Assembly (NCBI GenBank): GCA_018466975.1
Contig: JAENRS010000017.1
Span: forward strand, 310,001 to 374,000
Origin: Sparassis latifolia
Taxonomy: Eukaryota > Basidiomycota > Agaricomycetes > Polyporales > Sparassidaceae
Length of the DNA: 64,000 nucleotides
Reading direction: 5' to 3'
Part shown: piece after piece, positions 46,038 through 59,252 of the stretch
Layout of the letters: every line of letters starts with the position of its first letter
How positions within the stretch are numbered: the first letter of the stretch is position 1
Position numbers and translations under genes: made by a program
Notes under the pieces: generated by a model
Seen by the model: the letters and a program-made list of their open reading frames with translations, nothing else
Told to the model about the DNA's origin: nothing
Database searches by the model: none

Positions 46038-47403
46038 ATGGATCCAACCTCATTCATATCGTCTATGATGAGCCGCTCGCTCCCAAGCGGGGAGCGTGGG
46101 TATGTGGCCATGATGTTCGATTCATGCAATCTCTTTGCAAGCTGGGACCCTCGCAATGTGATTGAAGTGAGTCTTCACTGGGCATCTGTGCTGTTATGCC
46201 ATGTCTTCCTGTCGAGACCTGACTGGAATCTTCACCTCGCTTCAGCTCGGTGACTACGGCAAGTTGAACGACGACGACCAGTTCACTAGAGAGGGGAACA
46301 TTTTTGAGGATGGGCTCGCTCAAGCACTCGGCATCACGTTGCGCCAGAGTGCCGATGCAGGGGTGATGTTCATTAAGTCGCATACTTTGTCTGAAAAGCA
46401 AGATGGCAGGAGCAAGACTCCAGGGTGTGTAATACGCGCCGTATTGTCGTGCCCCTCAAGTGTTGTTCACCTGTTGTTATTAATCGCTCAGAATCCCTGA
46501 TGACTTCGATGGCCTGAAAAAATGTTTCAAGGTTTCCGGAAGTCGTGGCGCCCTCCTAGCAATGGTGAAGCCTGAAATCCATCGTCTCTCTTCCATCCAA
46601 CAGCTGTCCTACCTCCTCTATAATGAGCCCACTTGGAAGGATCGAGTGGTTGTAACCGAATCGTACATCTGCCCGTCGTTTGCGCGCCTCTGCGTCTCCA
46701 AGCAGGAAAGACCCTTCAATCTTGGCCTCTATTCATCCGAAAGCACCGACTCTGCTTTTGCAAAGGACGACCTGGAGTGGCGGACAACTGCAAATGTGGG
46801 GGAAGGCGAGTTCCTCCAGCAGGGCTTTACAAAGGATTCGCAAACACGCAATTACCCGTTGTTCAGGCTGGTGGGACGGCGTGACTTCCTTCAGTCCGGA
46901 CCGTATACAAGGCTGAAGAGACACTCGTCGTCAAGGAGGAAGTTTAGTCCTAGTCCCGAGGGGCGAATCAGCAGTCCTCCTCCACAGCTCCCGCCAAGTA
47001 TCCTGGACTCTATCGAATCACCTCCCGTAACTCCTCTGCCTAACTCTATTCATCCATCTCTTGAAATGACTCAGGAGGACACTGCTGCACAGGCATCGAT
47101 CGCTGATCGTGATACTTCTTCCCCGCAGCCTGACATAGAACGAGTGCACAGTGCTCCGAGTCCTGGTCCATCTACAGTGGATGAAGACACGAATACTCAG
47201 AACCCTCCTCTGTCCCAGAAACATCGTTCCAAGTCCAAGCTCGGCCTAAACATCGTATTCGATACCACTACTAGTGAGTGAACTTTTGTATTCACATACG
47301 GCGACTAATCGTTGTGTGAATAGATCTTGTTACGAGACTGGCGGAGTCAGTACGGTCTCGTACGTTCTCTGACGCCGCCTCGCCACGGAGTCCCCGTCCT
47401 TGA
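46038..47403 (+). CDS. Unrecognised four-exon host gene
   Basis: Exons 46038-46166, 46246-46424, 46492-47273 and 47324-47403 join in frame with GT-AG introns of 79, 67 and 50 nt. The product is about 389 residues. It starts MDPTSFISSM and has a globular first half with R-G-Y-V-A-M-M-F-D-S-C-N-L and F-K-V-S-G-S-R-G-A-L-L-A. A tract rich in S, P and T follows from about residue 235. The third intron is optional: without it the frame stops six bases later, at 47281. No signal peptide, membrane segment or catalytic motif was seen. It is the first ordinary-looking gene after the repeats. Confidence 0.7.
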
Positions 47404-48063
47404 GATGTCGTTGGGAGTTTGGTCGGCTACACATTCACTTTTGAACGTGATTGGTTATACGTTTTACACTAAAGACACGTTTTTATCGGTTATTCAGATG
47501 ACTCTATGAGATTCTTTGTACATTTATCTAACTTCTTCCTCGATTCTGCGTTCTTGTGGACTCGTTTCGTGGCACGGCATGTCATATTCTTACCCTGTAA
47601 CTTGCAGTTATACCTTCTTCTCTGGCACGCTACGTTGTATCTCATGCGTACTTATTATGTACAGTGTAGATAGTCAGTATGCTGTCCAGCAGCCTGAGTA
47701 AAATTACCTGATATGGTATGTGTCGGACCTAATGCAGCAAGTCTGTGACAGCGGCCGTCAGCATACTTGCGGCCAAGTGAGCGCTCTCGGTCTGACCACG
47801 ACTCATCCACGACCTTGCCCTGTCTGCAGCTGCGTGTTCCTCTCCTCTTAAGTTACCTTCTGCGCGCTCAGCGCTCAGCCTGAACCTCAGTCACGATTTC
47901 GTCGTCTTGTTCCACCCGCAACGCAGGAACATTACCACATTACACAAGACATTGATTTTCCTCTACTCAGTCATTGTTATCGATATGGTACGTACACGGA
48001 GGCCATCTGTCTTATCCCTTTCCCCATTATAACTACTGTGCCAAGATTGCAACCTGCGTCCTT
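47404..48063. other. Intergenic between two convergent genes
   Basis: The tails of the plus-strand gene and the minus-strand aldo/keto reductase face each other here. T-rich stretches near 47450-47560 fit 3' untranslated sequence. No gene seen. Confidence 0.4.
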
Positions 48064-49674
48064 TCACTTGGTCGGTCGGATGGCCTGTTGGACAGGAACT
48101 CTATCGAAGTGACCCGCCATGTTGAAGACGTTGCTATTCTTTGTCCCATCGCCCTGCCCACCTCCTTTTAGCCACGCGTTGATATAGAGCGGGGGTGGAA
48201 ACTTACTACCATACCGTGTGGGAAGCCAGCCTGGAAGGGAATGATACTTTCGAGGTACACGATTTGCTCTGCCGAGAGTGCGATGCTCAGTGCCTCGATG
48301 TTTTCCTTCAGTTGCTCAACCTTGCGCGCGCCGATGAGCGGGAATACGTATGGCGCCTTCTGCATCACATATGCGATCGCCACTATGTTCGGTTGTTATG
48401 AGTGCAGCGTTTCAGCCAGCGCAGGGCATACCTGAGGTGATGCTCTTTGCGCCGACCTGGCTGGCAACTTCCTCCAGCGCTTGGCAAACCTTGCGCTGCT
48501 CGGGTGTCCGCTCCCATTCGTTGCTCGCGAACGTGCGCCCTATAGCATACAATCGTCTCTTTCGAGGGTTGCAAGGAAAGATTACTTATGACGCACCGTT
48601 TTCCCCAGTTTCACGCCGCTTCTGTTCCTCAACATCCGTACGGATCCTCCCCGCACCCATCACACCGAACGGTGCCAGCGCAAGACCTGCCGTCGTCGCT
48701 GTTCAACAGTAGTACGTAACCAGACGTCATTTCAACTCACCCTCAGAACGCGCCATGGGGATGATCTCGCGCTCGAAGTCGCGCTGCAGAATGCTCCATC
48801 CGCCCTGGTAGATCACGAATGGCGTCTTGCCTGACGTGCGTGCATACGTGTTCGCCTTGGCGACGACCCACGCCGGTGTGTCCGAGATACCCTAGCAAGG
48901 ACGGCACATGAATCGCGTGAGTGCTGGATAGGAACAGGTGTACTCACGAGGTATAGCACGAGCCCTCGCACGACAAGGTAATGCAGGCCGTTCATGACTT
49001 CCTCTACGCTTGTGTTGAAGTCCCACTGTCATGCACAGCACAGAACGCACGTCCGATCAACGCCGACTCCAAGCGGAACGCTAAGATTCACGCACCCAAT
49101 GCACGTACAGAATGTCGATGTACGACGTGCGCAGTTTCTTCAAGGACGCTTCCACCGAGATGTGCATCGACTTCACGTTGTTGCCCAAATACGACGTCTT
49201 CTGGGGTAAGTTCTCGGCACGCTTGAAATTGGTGGTGTACTGTGTGATATGTCAGTTGAAGTTATCACGAACTCCAGAGAATGAAATTCTTGAGTAACGC
49301 CAGGGACAACGCGTCGCGGGAAGGCAAAATCACAGATGACAGACATCTCTGAAATGACGCACCTTGGTGGCAATGACCATTTGGTCACGGTTCCCTCGCT
49401 TCTCCATCCACTCCCCGATGAACTTCTCCGACGTCTCATCCTGGTAGCTGTTCCCAGTGTCGATGAAGTTCCCGCCGGCCTCGTAGAACGCGTCGAGGAG
49501 CTTGAAGCTGCCTTCTTTGGACGTTTCGCCCATGCCAAATTGTCCCCACTGGTCTCCAATAGTCAGGCCGCCGAGGCAGAACGGAGACACATGGACACCC
49601 GCTAGTGGGGAGAGCTGACGATGGCGGCCAAGCCTGGTTGGCGGCTCGGAAGGAGGAGCCCAGAAGTTGGCCAT
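48064..49674 (-). CDS. Aldo/keto reductase, copy 1
   Basis: Eight exons on the minus strand from ATG at 49674 to TGA at 48064-48066. The family catalytic tetrad is complete: Asp and Tyr in [11 protein letters not shown], Lys in V-I-A-T-K, His in Y-V-H-W-W-D. The cofactor-binding end I-G-A-R-K-V-E-Q-L is present. Members of this branch (aryl-alcohol dehydrogenase-like, often labelled norsolorinic acid reductase-like) reduce aldehydes or ketones with NADPH in the cytosol. In wood-decay fungi they act on aromatic aldehydes, but the substrate here is unknown. It starts [10 protein letters not shown], without a presequence. All exons stay open, and intron positions match copy 3, showing tandem duplication. 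Confidence 0.88.
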
Positions 49675-50856
49675 GGTACTGGTGAGTCAATACTTGGTAT
49701 AACAGAGGACTCTGCAGAGACGTGACGAGATATAGGCACGCTTTATAGCTCGTCGATCTTTGAACTGACATCATTCATTTTGCCTTGGACGACGACCAAG
49801 ACCCGCGTAAATAATGCTGCAACCTAGAGAGTGGCGGGAACCCACTTCATTACCGCAGGTCGACTTACCCAGTTAATAGCCATGAGCGCAATGACGTTCT
49901 GTCCTTGGTCGGACCTGGTCATGACCCGAGTCAAACGAGGTCGCTGTATCCCCGGGCAATGGTAGATTAAACTTTGACGCGGGTCAGACCAGGGATTTTT
50001 GGTCGGTACTTGTCAATGCATGACCAGGCAAAGCAAGAGGCCTTCACTTTGAGTTTGAAGATCGAGCCTCTCTGTCCCAAACGTCCGCATCGTTGCTCCG
50101 AAGCCCAATTAACGACCTCGGGGGCATCCTCCGGTCTCGGCTTTCTCCGGTACAGGACTCTTTGGCTGCGACAATGACCCTTGTAAGATACCTTAATGCC
50201 GTCGCCGCGACGGTGTGCACGGATGTGGCATAGCCATTTTGGGCACCTGGAAGCAGCCTCAAGATCAGAAGCCAGACCCGAGTACTTGTATTCGACGCAC
50301 AAGCTTTGGGTTCTCTGTCACGGAGGCTACCAGGTGACGCCACCCCTGTTCTCCGTCCTCTTTGCGCGCGGTTACCCCCTCTTCGTCGCCGTTCGTTCGT
50401 TTCACGGCCTCCTCGAGGGTATGGTCATGGCCCGTAGGCGGACTTTCGGATTGTTGACCTCCCTCAACCTCTGTTTTGTCTACTGCCTCCGAATCTCTCC
50501 AAATCCCTCAGCTCGGTGCTCGAACGGTCGCGCTCATAGCTCCCGCCAACAGATATTCTCACTGACATGATTCAACGAGCTCTTACTCACCTGCGGCGAT
50601 CACACTATCACGGCAGCTACTACTGAGCCTCCACCTACCGCTGTGAGGACTGAAGCGTTCTAGCCGACTTCACACTGCTGCGTTCAGTCTAAGGCACCTT
50701 GTCATGTCCTGAACCATCATCGCTAGCGTGGAACATACAATTTGCAAAGTGTCTCGACATCTATTTACGTGAACGTCGTGATGTTCAGCTCTTCCTTGGG
50801 CTTGCAACAAACCCATTTGCGATGGGGTATATCTGGATCTTCTGGTTCCTAAGTGG
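49675..50856. other. Intergenic, likely promoter of copy 1
   Basis: Holds the upstream region of the first aldo/keto reductase and the downstream side of the pseudogene. A TATA-like element could sit near 49740 (minus strand). No confident gene. Confidence 0.35.
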
Positions 50857-51708
50857 TTAATTGGCTGGCCGGATAGCTTGTTGGACGGGCCATGGGTCGA
50901 AGTAGCCGGCCCAGCTGAAGAGGTTGCTGTACCGAGTCCCGTCGCCCTGCCCAGGCCAGTTAACGCACGAAGGGACGAGCAAATGATGTGCTCACGATCG
51001 TGGTATATGGAAATTCGGGCTCGAAGGGGAGGATGCCTTCGAGGTATGCGATTTGCTCAGGCGAGAGCGAGATGCTCAAGGCTTCGATGTTTTCCATTAG
51101 GTGCTCGACCTTGCGTCCGCCGACGATCGGGAAGACATAAGGTACTTTCTGCATCGCGTACGCAATTGCGACTGCAGCTCATCGATGGTCTGGATCAAGT
51201 TCATCTGCGCGGGACGGATGGGCCTTACCCGAAGTGATACTTTTCGTGCCGACCTGGGCGGCGACTTCCTCGAGTGCCTGACACATCTTGCGTTGCTCCG
51301 GTGTACGCTCCCATTGCTCACTCACGATCGTGCGGCCTGTTAGTATGGAGTCATGCAATTATTAAGTTATACCAGTGTCAAGGTGAACATGGTCAATTTG
51401 ACAAAACTCACCTTTTTCCCCGCTCTCGCGCCGCTTCTACTCCTCGGCATCCGTGCGTATCTTCCCGGCACCCAGCACATGGAATGGCACCAGCGCGAGC
51501 CCTTCAGTGGCTATTTTTAGATGCACGGCTTGGAATTGACTAGTAATAAGGTGCACCTTCTGAACGCGCCATAGGTATAATCTCGCGCTCAAGGTCGCGC
51601 TGGAGGACGCTCCACCCGCCCTGGTATATTGCGAACGGCGTCTTGCCCGCCGTACGCGCGTACGCGTTCGCCTTAACGACTACCCACGCGGGCGCGTTCG
51701 AGATACCC
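50857..51708 (-). pseudogene. Aldo/keto reductase, copy 2, truncated
   Basis: Only the equivalents of exons 4 to 8 remain: P-A-W-V-V near 51700, the W-E-R-T-P-E-Q-R-K block, [10 protein letters not shown], and the end P-V-Q-Q-A-I-R-P before TAA at 50857-50859. Exons 1 to 3, which hold all four catalytic residues, are missing. An in-frame TAG at 51437-51439 interrupts exon 5 where both sister copies have a sense codon. The remaining sequence is nearer copy 3 in exon 7 than copy 1. Confidence 0.85.
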
Positions 51709-53323
51709 TGTCACCGGGCCATACGTCAGCGGCGCCGCCTGGAGTTCACTTGTGCTATCTCAGACCGGAGTAATGACGTTGTGATCCAGCATTTCTTCTG
51801 GCTCGGGAATGCAGCGGCTTGTTCGTGAGTTCACTTTGTGTATGAGAGGACTATGATTCACGGCATGCTCGCTGACCATGTTATGCTCAAGATATCGTGT
51901 GTTGGTGTTACCTTCGTCTTGAGCTAGGTAAGACAGTCACCCAACGGCGGCCGCTCACCGCTCAGACAATAATGCACGGAACATGCCCCACAGCGTGCTC
52001 CTTGTCGCGCTCCATTCGTCAGCGTTTATCAGGCCACTCTCCATGCGCACTCCACCGCCGTCAGCGCCAGCGAGGACAGCGGTAACGAAGCATTCGACCG
52101 TCCTGTCGGTCTGTGCTCGTGCGACGGCGCACCTTTTGCCTACAACGAAGGTGGCAAAGTTGGGAGACTGGTACTCTGGCACGCCGAATGCACCGAGTAA
52201 GCCGCCCGATATCCGTACTCAAACTGTATACTAATAACTGTTATTCAAGCACAATTATCGTTTGAGCCATTACCAGCTTAGGGCCCGGTTTCGGTTTCGG
52301 TTTGCCTGCCAAAACGCGAGACCCGGTTTTGAGTCGGGTTCCGCCTAGCACAAATTTACCGAGCCCAGTTTGCCCTCACCGAGAAACCAAACGGGCCTTA
52401 AGAGTTCGCCAGAGTGTCTCCGAGGCTGGTTGAGCAAGCTGCGGCCATTCATCCTCTCCTTCTCGATATGGCATGTGTCGCCCCAAATGCGGACACATCT
52501 GCGTCTCGTGGCTTCACCTGGAGTACCGCCATCAATGCGACGGTGCAATATAATGTGCGAACTTTAGTCTGTCGACGGTCGCGCGTCGAAATATTATAGG
52601 CGGTGGTCGATAGATCAAGAGAACACGATGAGGCCTCGGAATAGACCGATGTGAGTGCCAGTGGGAGCAGAATGTATACTGAAACTTGCCCTTCTGGGCC
52701 TACGTTATGGCTCTACACCTTCTCCGCTGCCGTCACTGCACCGCTGGACGCCTCCCCGCCGCTTTCGCCCGCTGACTGACTAACCGCCCAGAAAGATCTA
52801 CTCTACAGGATGGTGACGAGTCGAGGAGATGACCACAAAGTATCACGGAACGGGTAATATAAAACCAGCTCTCTCCAGCGCCGCCTATCCCTTGGACATA
52901 CACTCCGGGGGACTTTCTCGGAGTTGGACGGGACCAGAGCTTTACCAAGAGCCCATCTTTGAGGCGAAGAGGACCTCCAGTGTACGAGTGCTTGGAGCAC
53001 CCTCACAGAACTTGGAGGCTAAAGCCAAAGTCCGATATTGATATTTTTTGGCATCTCTCAGTTTCTATCGGAAGGTGGAGCTCTGCAAGTTCTCTGAAGT
53101 TCGCAGCAGCCACGGTTGAATTATGGACAGTGCTCTCTCAATCAGGTTGAGCCAGCAGATAAACACAGCGAAGAATACATGCTATTCACTTCTCCTGAAC
53201 GCTCAAGATATTATCATACTACATCCCCGTCCACCCACACCGCGCTGCAGTCCAACTGGACGGAGTTCTAACGGCGGCTCGCACAATACCAAGCATCGCG
53301 TTCCCGGCATCGGAAGCGATCAA
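51709..53323. other. Intergenic, no confident gene
   Basis: A minus-strand frame at 51955-52182 reads like protein (F-A-T-F-V-V-G-K-R-C-A-V-A-R-A) and may be an exon remnant, but I do not recognise it. The deleted exons 1 to 3 of the pseudogene would have been at the left end. Near 52330 is a short CCGGTTTTGAGTCGGG hairpin-like stretch. Confidence 0.35.
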
Positions 53324-55018
53324 TTAGTCGCTGGGCCGGATCGCCTGCTGGACAGGCCACTTGTCGAAGTGGCCGGCGGCGCTGAACAGGTAGTTATTGG
53401 ACGTCCCGTTACCCTGTCGCACACCCCCCAGTCAGCACACCGCCACACACAACGTGGGAGGCGACTCACGCTCATGGTATGCGGGAACCCGACCTCGAAG
53501 GGGAGCACGCCCTCGAGGTGCGCGATCTGCTCGGGGGAGAGCGCGATGCTGAGCGCCTCGATGTTGTCCATGAGGTGCTCGACCTTGCGCCCGCCGACGA
53601 TCGGGAACACGTACGGCGTCTTCTGCATCACGTACGCGATCGCCACTGCCGAGCGCAGCGGGTCTCAGCCTCGGGGACAAGGGAACGAAGAAGGATGAGG
53701 GGAAGGGAAGGGGGCGTACCGGATGTGATGCTCTTCGCGCCGACCTGCGCGGCGACTTCCTCGAGCGCGAGACACACCTTGCGCTGCTCGGGCGTGCGCT
53801 CCCACGCGGTGCTCGCGAGCATGCGGCCTGTCGCCCAAGACCCGGTCAGTGAATCCAATCGAAGAGCGGGACCGCGCGTGTTGCGTACGCACCCTTCTCG
53901 CCGGTCTGGCGCCGCCGCTCCTCCTCCGCGTCCGTGCGGATCTTGCCGGAACCGAGGACGTTCCACGGGGCGAGCGCGAGACCTGCCAACGCCGCCGCCA
54001 GGCTGGAGATTAGCAAACCGACGACGATGATGCGGGGATTGAGAGGGGAGCGGGCGGCGCACCCTCGTAGCGCGCCATGGGGATGATCTCGCGCTCAAAG
54101 TCGCGCTGGAGGATGCTCCATGCGCCCTGGTAGATCGAGAACGGGGTCTTGCCCGTCATGCGCGCGTATAGGTTGGCCTTGGAGACGACCCACGCGGGGG
54201 TGTCGGAGATGCCCTGGCGTTTGGTCGCGATTCAGCCTCGGCGGTGTATGGACGAGCCGGGGGAAGGGTGCTTACGAGATAGAGCACGATCCCGCGGGCG
54301 ACGAGGTTGTGCAGGCCGTTCATGACCTCCTCAACGCTCGTGTTGAAGTCCCACTGGTGTGCACAGAGCGTCAGTCAGGGATAACGCGTGGCCCAGGGGT
54401 AGAAAACGGACCCAGTGCACGTAGAGGATGTCGATGTAGGAGGTTCGCAGCTTCTTGAGGGAGGCCTCGACGGAGATGTGCAGGGACTTCATGTTGTTGC
54501 CCACGTACGAGGTCTTCTGGGGGATGTCATCCGCGCGCTTGAAGTTCGTGGTGTACTACGTAGGGTGTCAGCACGCACACCCGTAGATGACCCGACTAGT
54601 GCCGGGGGCTTACCTTGGTGGCAATGACCATCTGGTCGCGAATGCCGCGCTGCTCCATCCACTCGCCGATGAACTTTTCTGAGGACTCGTCCTGGTAGTT
54701 GCTGGCGGTGTCGATGAAGTTGCCGCCGGCGTCGTAGAAGGCGTCGAGGAGCTTGAAGCTGCTCTCCTTGTCCATGGCGCCCATGCCGAATTTTGCCCAC
54801 TGGTCGCCGATGCTCATGGCGCCGAGGCAGATGGGGGAGACGTGCACGCCCGCGAGGGGGGAGAGCTGGCGGTGGCGACCGAGCTTGGTCTTGGGCTCTG
54901 GTGGGGGGACCCAGATGCTGGAGCGGGTGGAGGAGGCCATGGTGCGTGCGCGTGTGGTGCTGAGGGTACGGGACTTGGTGGAGAGACTGGAGAGAGAGCG
55001 GGGTATGAGACGGGACAT
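53324..55018 (-). CDS. Aldo/keto reductase, copy 3
   Basis: Eight exons with the same structure as copy 1, ending TAA at 53324-53326. The catalytic Asp and Tyr are in [11 protein letters not shown], Lys in V-I-A-T-K, His in Y-V-H-W-W-D. Two starts are possible. The ATG at 54940 matches the start of copy 1, while an in-frame ATG at 55018 adds 26 residues ([20 protein letters not shown]...) rich in Arg, Ser and Leu with no acidic residue, resembling a mitochondrial presequence. I annotate the longer frame. The third base is strongly G/C compared with copy 1. Confidence 0.88.
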
Positions 55019-56892
55019 GGCGGTGGCTGGTTTTATACCTTACGGCGAGGATTCTTAGCATCTTGAAGGGCCCAGGAGACCGGAGTAAGGGAGCGCTGCG
55101 CTGGGGGCGATCTGCTATTTCCGACCGACTTCTCGACGTCAAACGCTATCGCCTACAGATGTCCTCCCGCGACGAGGTCGTGTCCTCTGGCTCGGGAATA
55201 CGCGGGACAACTTCACCGAGAACAGCTCGAGGCTGCCCAGCACCGCTGGAGTGGATAGGAAGAAAGAGAAAGAGAGAGAAGAGATTCTCTCTCTTCTTGA
55301 CTAGAAAACACGTTGCTGCACGAAGGTCGCGGGGTCGAGTAAAGAGCTCCTTCGTCGAAGAGAAACAAAGGCCAGACAGCTTCTTTCGTGGTCTTCTTAT
55401 AGTTATAGGTGATTCTTGGAGATGATCTGATAGATAGCCCGAGTTCCTGCAGGGAGTAATAGACCAGAAGCTTGTAGAGCATGGTATGCACCGTTTCGCA
55501 TCGGGATAAAGAGTGAGCGACGACAACCGCAGCAGTGCGTGATATACACCAGTGAACCAGGGAGACACCAAGTTAGGTGCAACTTTCAGAGGCGCGGATG
55601 ACGTTGATGATAGCGTCGCAAATTAACGTTTTAACATTTGGATGATGAATCCTCTTGTTTCGTCAGACCGTGGGACGCAGCGATATCACAGGGAGCGCTA
55701 GCGATAAACTTAGACGGGCTAGATATTCCACTCACTGTCGAGTGCTAGTACTGGACGCACGTCTCTAGCACGGAAGAAACCCTCATGGAGCCCGAGTCGG
55801 AGTTTCTTGGATGTTATAGCAATGCCCATGGAGTGGACAACACGGGAGATCGTCACAGATACGTACGCAGATATCACGACGTGCAGTGCGCTGCCCTCAG
55901 GCAGCTGTGCAAGCCTAGTAGCAACAAACACAGTGTACTCGGGCGACGGGCCGCCGTCGGTTGCCAAATGCAGCACAGTGGCACGTGCAGCCTTTCTACA
56001 CAGAGCTCCAATTTCTCGCCGTCTCTCTCCTGAATTCCCTCACATCTCTCCTCCTCGTTGGAACATACGGTCTGTGCTCAGCAGCATAGGCGGCGTAACG
56101 CAAAGCTCTCTCAGTTGTCAGTATCTTGATCCTCATCGTCTAGCCTCGTCCCGGTGGTCCTCGGGATTTTTAAAGCAGATACCCTACCCACTTCGCACCT
56201 CACATCGTCATCTCTGCACGAACCTCTCAATAGCCTGCGGGGCGAATCACATAAACAGGGATCAATTAGTGGATAGTGCGGCGAGGATTTAGAGATTGTT
56301 GCAGTGAGTCTTCATGATTGTGGTATGCACTTCCATGGCCGCGCTCGGCCCAGCTGCATTCAGGTCGTTTCTGTCAAGCTTGCTCGTTCGGAGTTGGATG
56401 CCGGAGGGAGGTCATCTGGCAAGGAGGCGTATTCTCTGCGGGAGGATCTACCGAGCAGACGTCCCTCGACAAGCCATAGATGTTCCCGGAGACGAACTCT
56501 ATCATCGTTCTGAGCGTGCAGGGCTTAAAGCGCCGGGTGACCTGACTTCAACTGGGGCGATGTGCTGCAAAGCAGAGGGTTGTGGAGCATTTTGAATACG
56601 ACTAACTGTGAGTCTTGATTTACAGTTTCGAAGGCGCACTAGGACACTGCAATCGAGGACAAAAACGGACGTCATTTCATTGATCTGGGACCTATTACAT
56701 ACATCTGATTGACGTGGTGCGAAAATACCTCGGTTCTTTACTCCCTGATTCGGCCGCTGACACCACATAGCCAGTCCAAACACCTGCCTTTACGCCGTTC
56801 TGCAGCACATAGTGCTACGCTCAGCGGATCCCTCTGCCACCGTGGTTGACCACTCGTACAGAAGGATACGTCTCAGCTTTCGGTAGCTCTCC
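55019..56892. other. Intergenic between divergent genes
   Basis: The promoters of the minus-strand reductase and the plus-strand Ldb17-like gene lie here. A minus-strand frame at 55719-55976 is protein-like (V-F-V-A-T-R-L-A-Q-L-P-E-G) but has no recognised domain. No RNA gene was seen. Confidence 0.4.
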
Positions 56893-59252
56893 ATGCGTGC
56901 CCTGCCGACTCCTCCGATGGACGTGTTCGGGATCGTGTACATCATCGAGAATGCACAGCAATTTTGGTCCGGTGCGCACTCTGCCTCACCGTGCCCGACG
57001 TCACCTCTGACCGCATTTCTGCAGAACTGGAGGACATTCTGCACATCCCGGATGGCACGACCCTGTCGCAGCTGGACGCCACCATGAGACGGTTCGTCTC
57101 TTTTTGCGCCGCGTACCACGGTGAGCGATTTTTTTCCCCTGCAGTAAGGCTGCCTGCTGAGCTGGGTTGCAGAGCAATACCTGCAGAGCCCGCTGCAGCT
57201 AGAACACGCGTGCGATCTACTTTTGGCGTCGGAGCTGCTCACGTTCCATTCCGAGCGGATGTGCGAGCTTCTAGTAGACGATGCCCAGTCGGTGCGTGCG
57301 TACCTCCCTCTGTGCAGCGCTCTCGCTTAGTTCTCTGCAGAGCACGGACCCGCACTGTCAGCTGATCCTGTACAACATCCTGCTCTCCTACGGCGGGAAG
57401 AAGCCAGTTTTTTTGCGGTCGCAGAAGCGGTGGCAGCCGCTGCTCCCGCTCCTAATGGACAACGTGCGGGTGGACATGGATCCAGACGTGGACGACTCGT
57501 TCACGGGCTCCACGTTGGGCACGAGCTCGGGCGCCTCGCGTGCCCTCGCGGTGCCGATTGAGGCGAAGCTACGCTCGCTCTCTGTGCGGCTCCTGTACGA
57601 GGTGTGCCGGGTGCAGCGGTTGTCGCTGCAGGAACTGCGTGAGTGCGGCCCAGGTGGTGATGGTCGACACACGCTCACGTTTGGGATATGCAGGAATATT
57701 CGACGACTCGTTCATTGACTATTTGTTTGAGCTCGTAGAACAGACGCGCGGGAACCATGATGACACGTTTAATTACTCTGTCATCAAGCTCATCGTGAGT
57801 TCACCCTGCTCTCACCCTCCCCTTCGTGGGTCTGTGTGGCTAACATTGCACAGGTCGCGCTCAATGAGCAGTTCATGGTGGCGTCGCTACATCCACAATC
57901 TGCATCGTCGGATACCAAGCCGCAGGAGGGCAAGCGGAAGCTCGAGGGCGAGAATCGCGTGCTGCGGACGCTGATGTCGCGGCAAGGCTCGAGCATGACG
58001 TTCGGCGAAAACATGATCTTCATGCTAAATCGCGCAGGTAAGCAGCCGCCCTTGTCATCGGTCGTCCCTCATGCTTAGCCTTTTCGCAGATAGGACGCCA
58101 GAGGACTTGTGCATGCAGCTGCTAGTGCTCAAGATCCTGTACCTCCTGTTCACGACGAAGGGCATGGCGGAGTATTTTTACACCAACGACCTGTGCGTGC
58201 TCGTGGACGTCTTCCTCCGCGAGATCGGCAACATCGACGAGGACAACGAGTCGGTGCGTCTCCTCGCGTCCCGGCGGTGCAGCCTCTGTTCGCTGACGCT
58301 CGCGATCCCCGGGCAGCTGCGGCACACGTACCTCCGCGTGCTGCACCCGCTGCTCACGAAGACGCAGCTGCGCACGATGCCGTACAAGCGCGCGCAGATC
58401 GTGCGCACGCTCGAGTCGCTCACCGCGCACGAGTCCATCCGTGACGTGGACCCCACGACGAAGCGCCTCGTCGCGCGCTGCCTCTCGGGCGAGTGGTGCG
58501 TCCAGTTCCGCAAGGCGTGCGCGGAGGCGCGCCAAGACAGCGCGTCCGAGGAGGGCCTACACCGCGCCGCCGCCAGCCCGACCTATACCACGCTCTCTGC
58601 TCCGCATAGCAGCAGCGCGTTCACGGATCCGCCGGCGTTGTCGAGAGAGCGGACGGGATCGATTAGAGGGCGCAACCTGAAGGCGAGCCGCAGTGCGGAG
58701 CACCTGAACAATCAGGGGAATGCTCAGGCGAGGGCGCCGGCGCCGGCGAAACCGCCCGCGCGCGGTTTGCACTTGGAGGCTGTGCGACATACGAGCAACG
58801 ACAGCTCGATGAGCTACCCCCGGGTGGCAACTGCAAGTCCACCGAACTCCACGCGACGACGAGACCGTGCGGGCTCTGTCGAGGTGGACCCTGCGCACGA
58901 CCGACGGCCGTACATCATGACGGACGCCACCATGCTAACCCAGGAGCCGAACGAGGAAGGCTATCCTGCGATCCAGATTATTTCTCCCGGCAGTCCCCCC
59001 GAGCCGGATTCACCGATGTCGACGCTGTCGTACTCGTCATCGACCGCGGTACACTCTCTCGCGCATTCGCACGGGCATGTACATCCAATTCCGCACAATA
59101 AGGCGGCGGGAACTGCGCAGCCGCGCAGGCTCGCGCCAGCACCGCCGAAGCGGCGGAAGCCACCTGCGGTGCCCGCGCGGACGAATGGCGGTACGCTGTT
59201 TACGACGATCGCGGCGTCGACGTCGCAGCCGTCGTTGTTGACTCGTCGGTAG
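56893..59252 (+). CDS. SPIN90/Ldb17 family protein (DUF2013)
   Basis: Eight exons: 56893-56971, 57025-57120, 57173-57291, 57341-57638, 57694-57794, 57854-58037, 58090-58253, 58317-59252, all with GT-AG introns and matching phases. The leucine-rich helical domain contains [58 protein letters not shown]. It matches the family of yeast Ldb17, fission yeast Dip1 and animal SPIN90, which activate Arp2/3 to seed actin filaments at endocytic sites. After residue about 430 the tail is disordered, with S/P-rich and proline motifs (P-A-P-P-K-R-R-K-P-P-A-V-P-A-R) that could bind SH3 domains. The gene is intact. Confidence 0.9.

Noticed and set aside
58122..58535. Overlapping frames on both strands at 58109-58898
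   Set aside because: They are by-products of the very G/C-rich third positions of the Ldb17-like exons.
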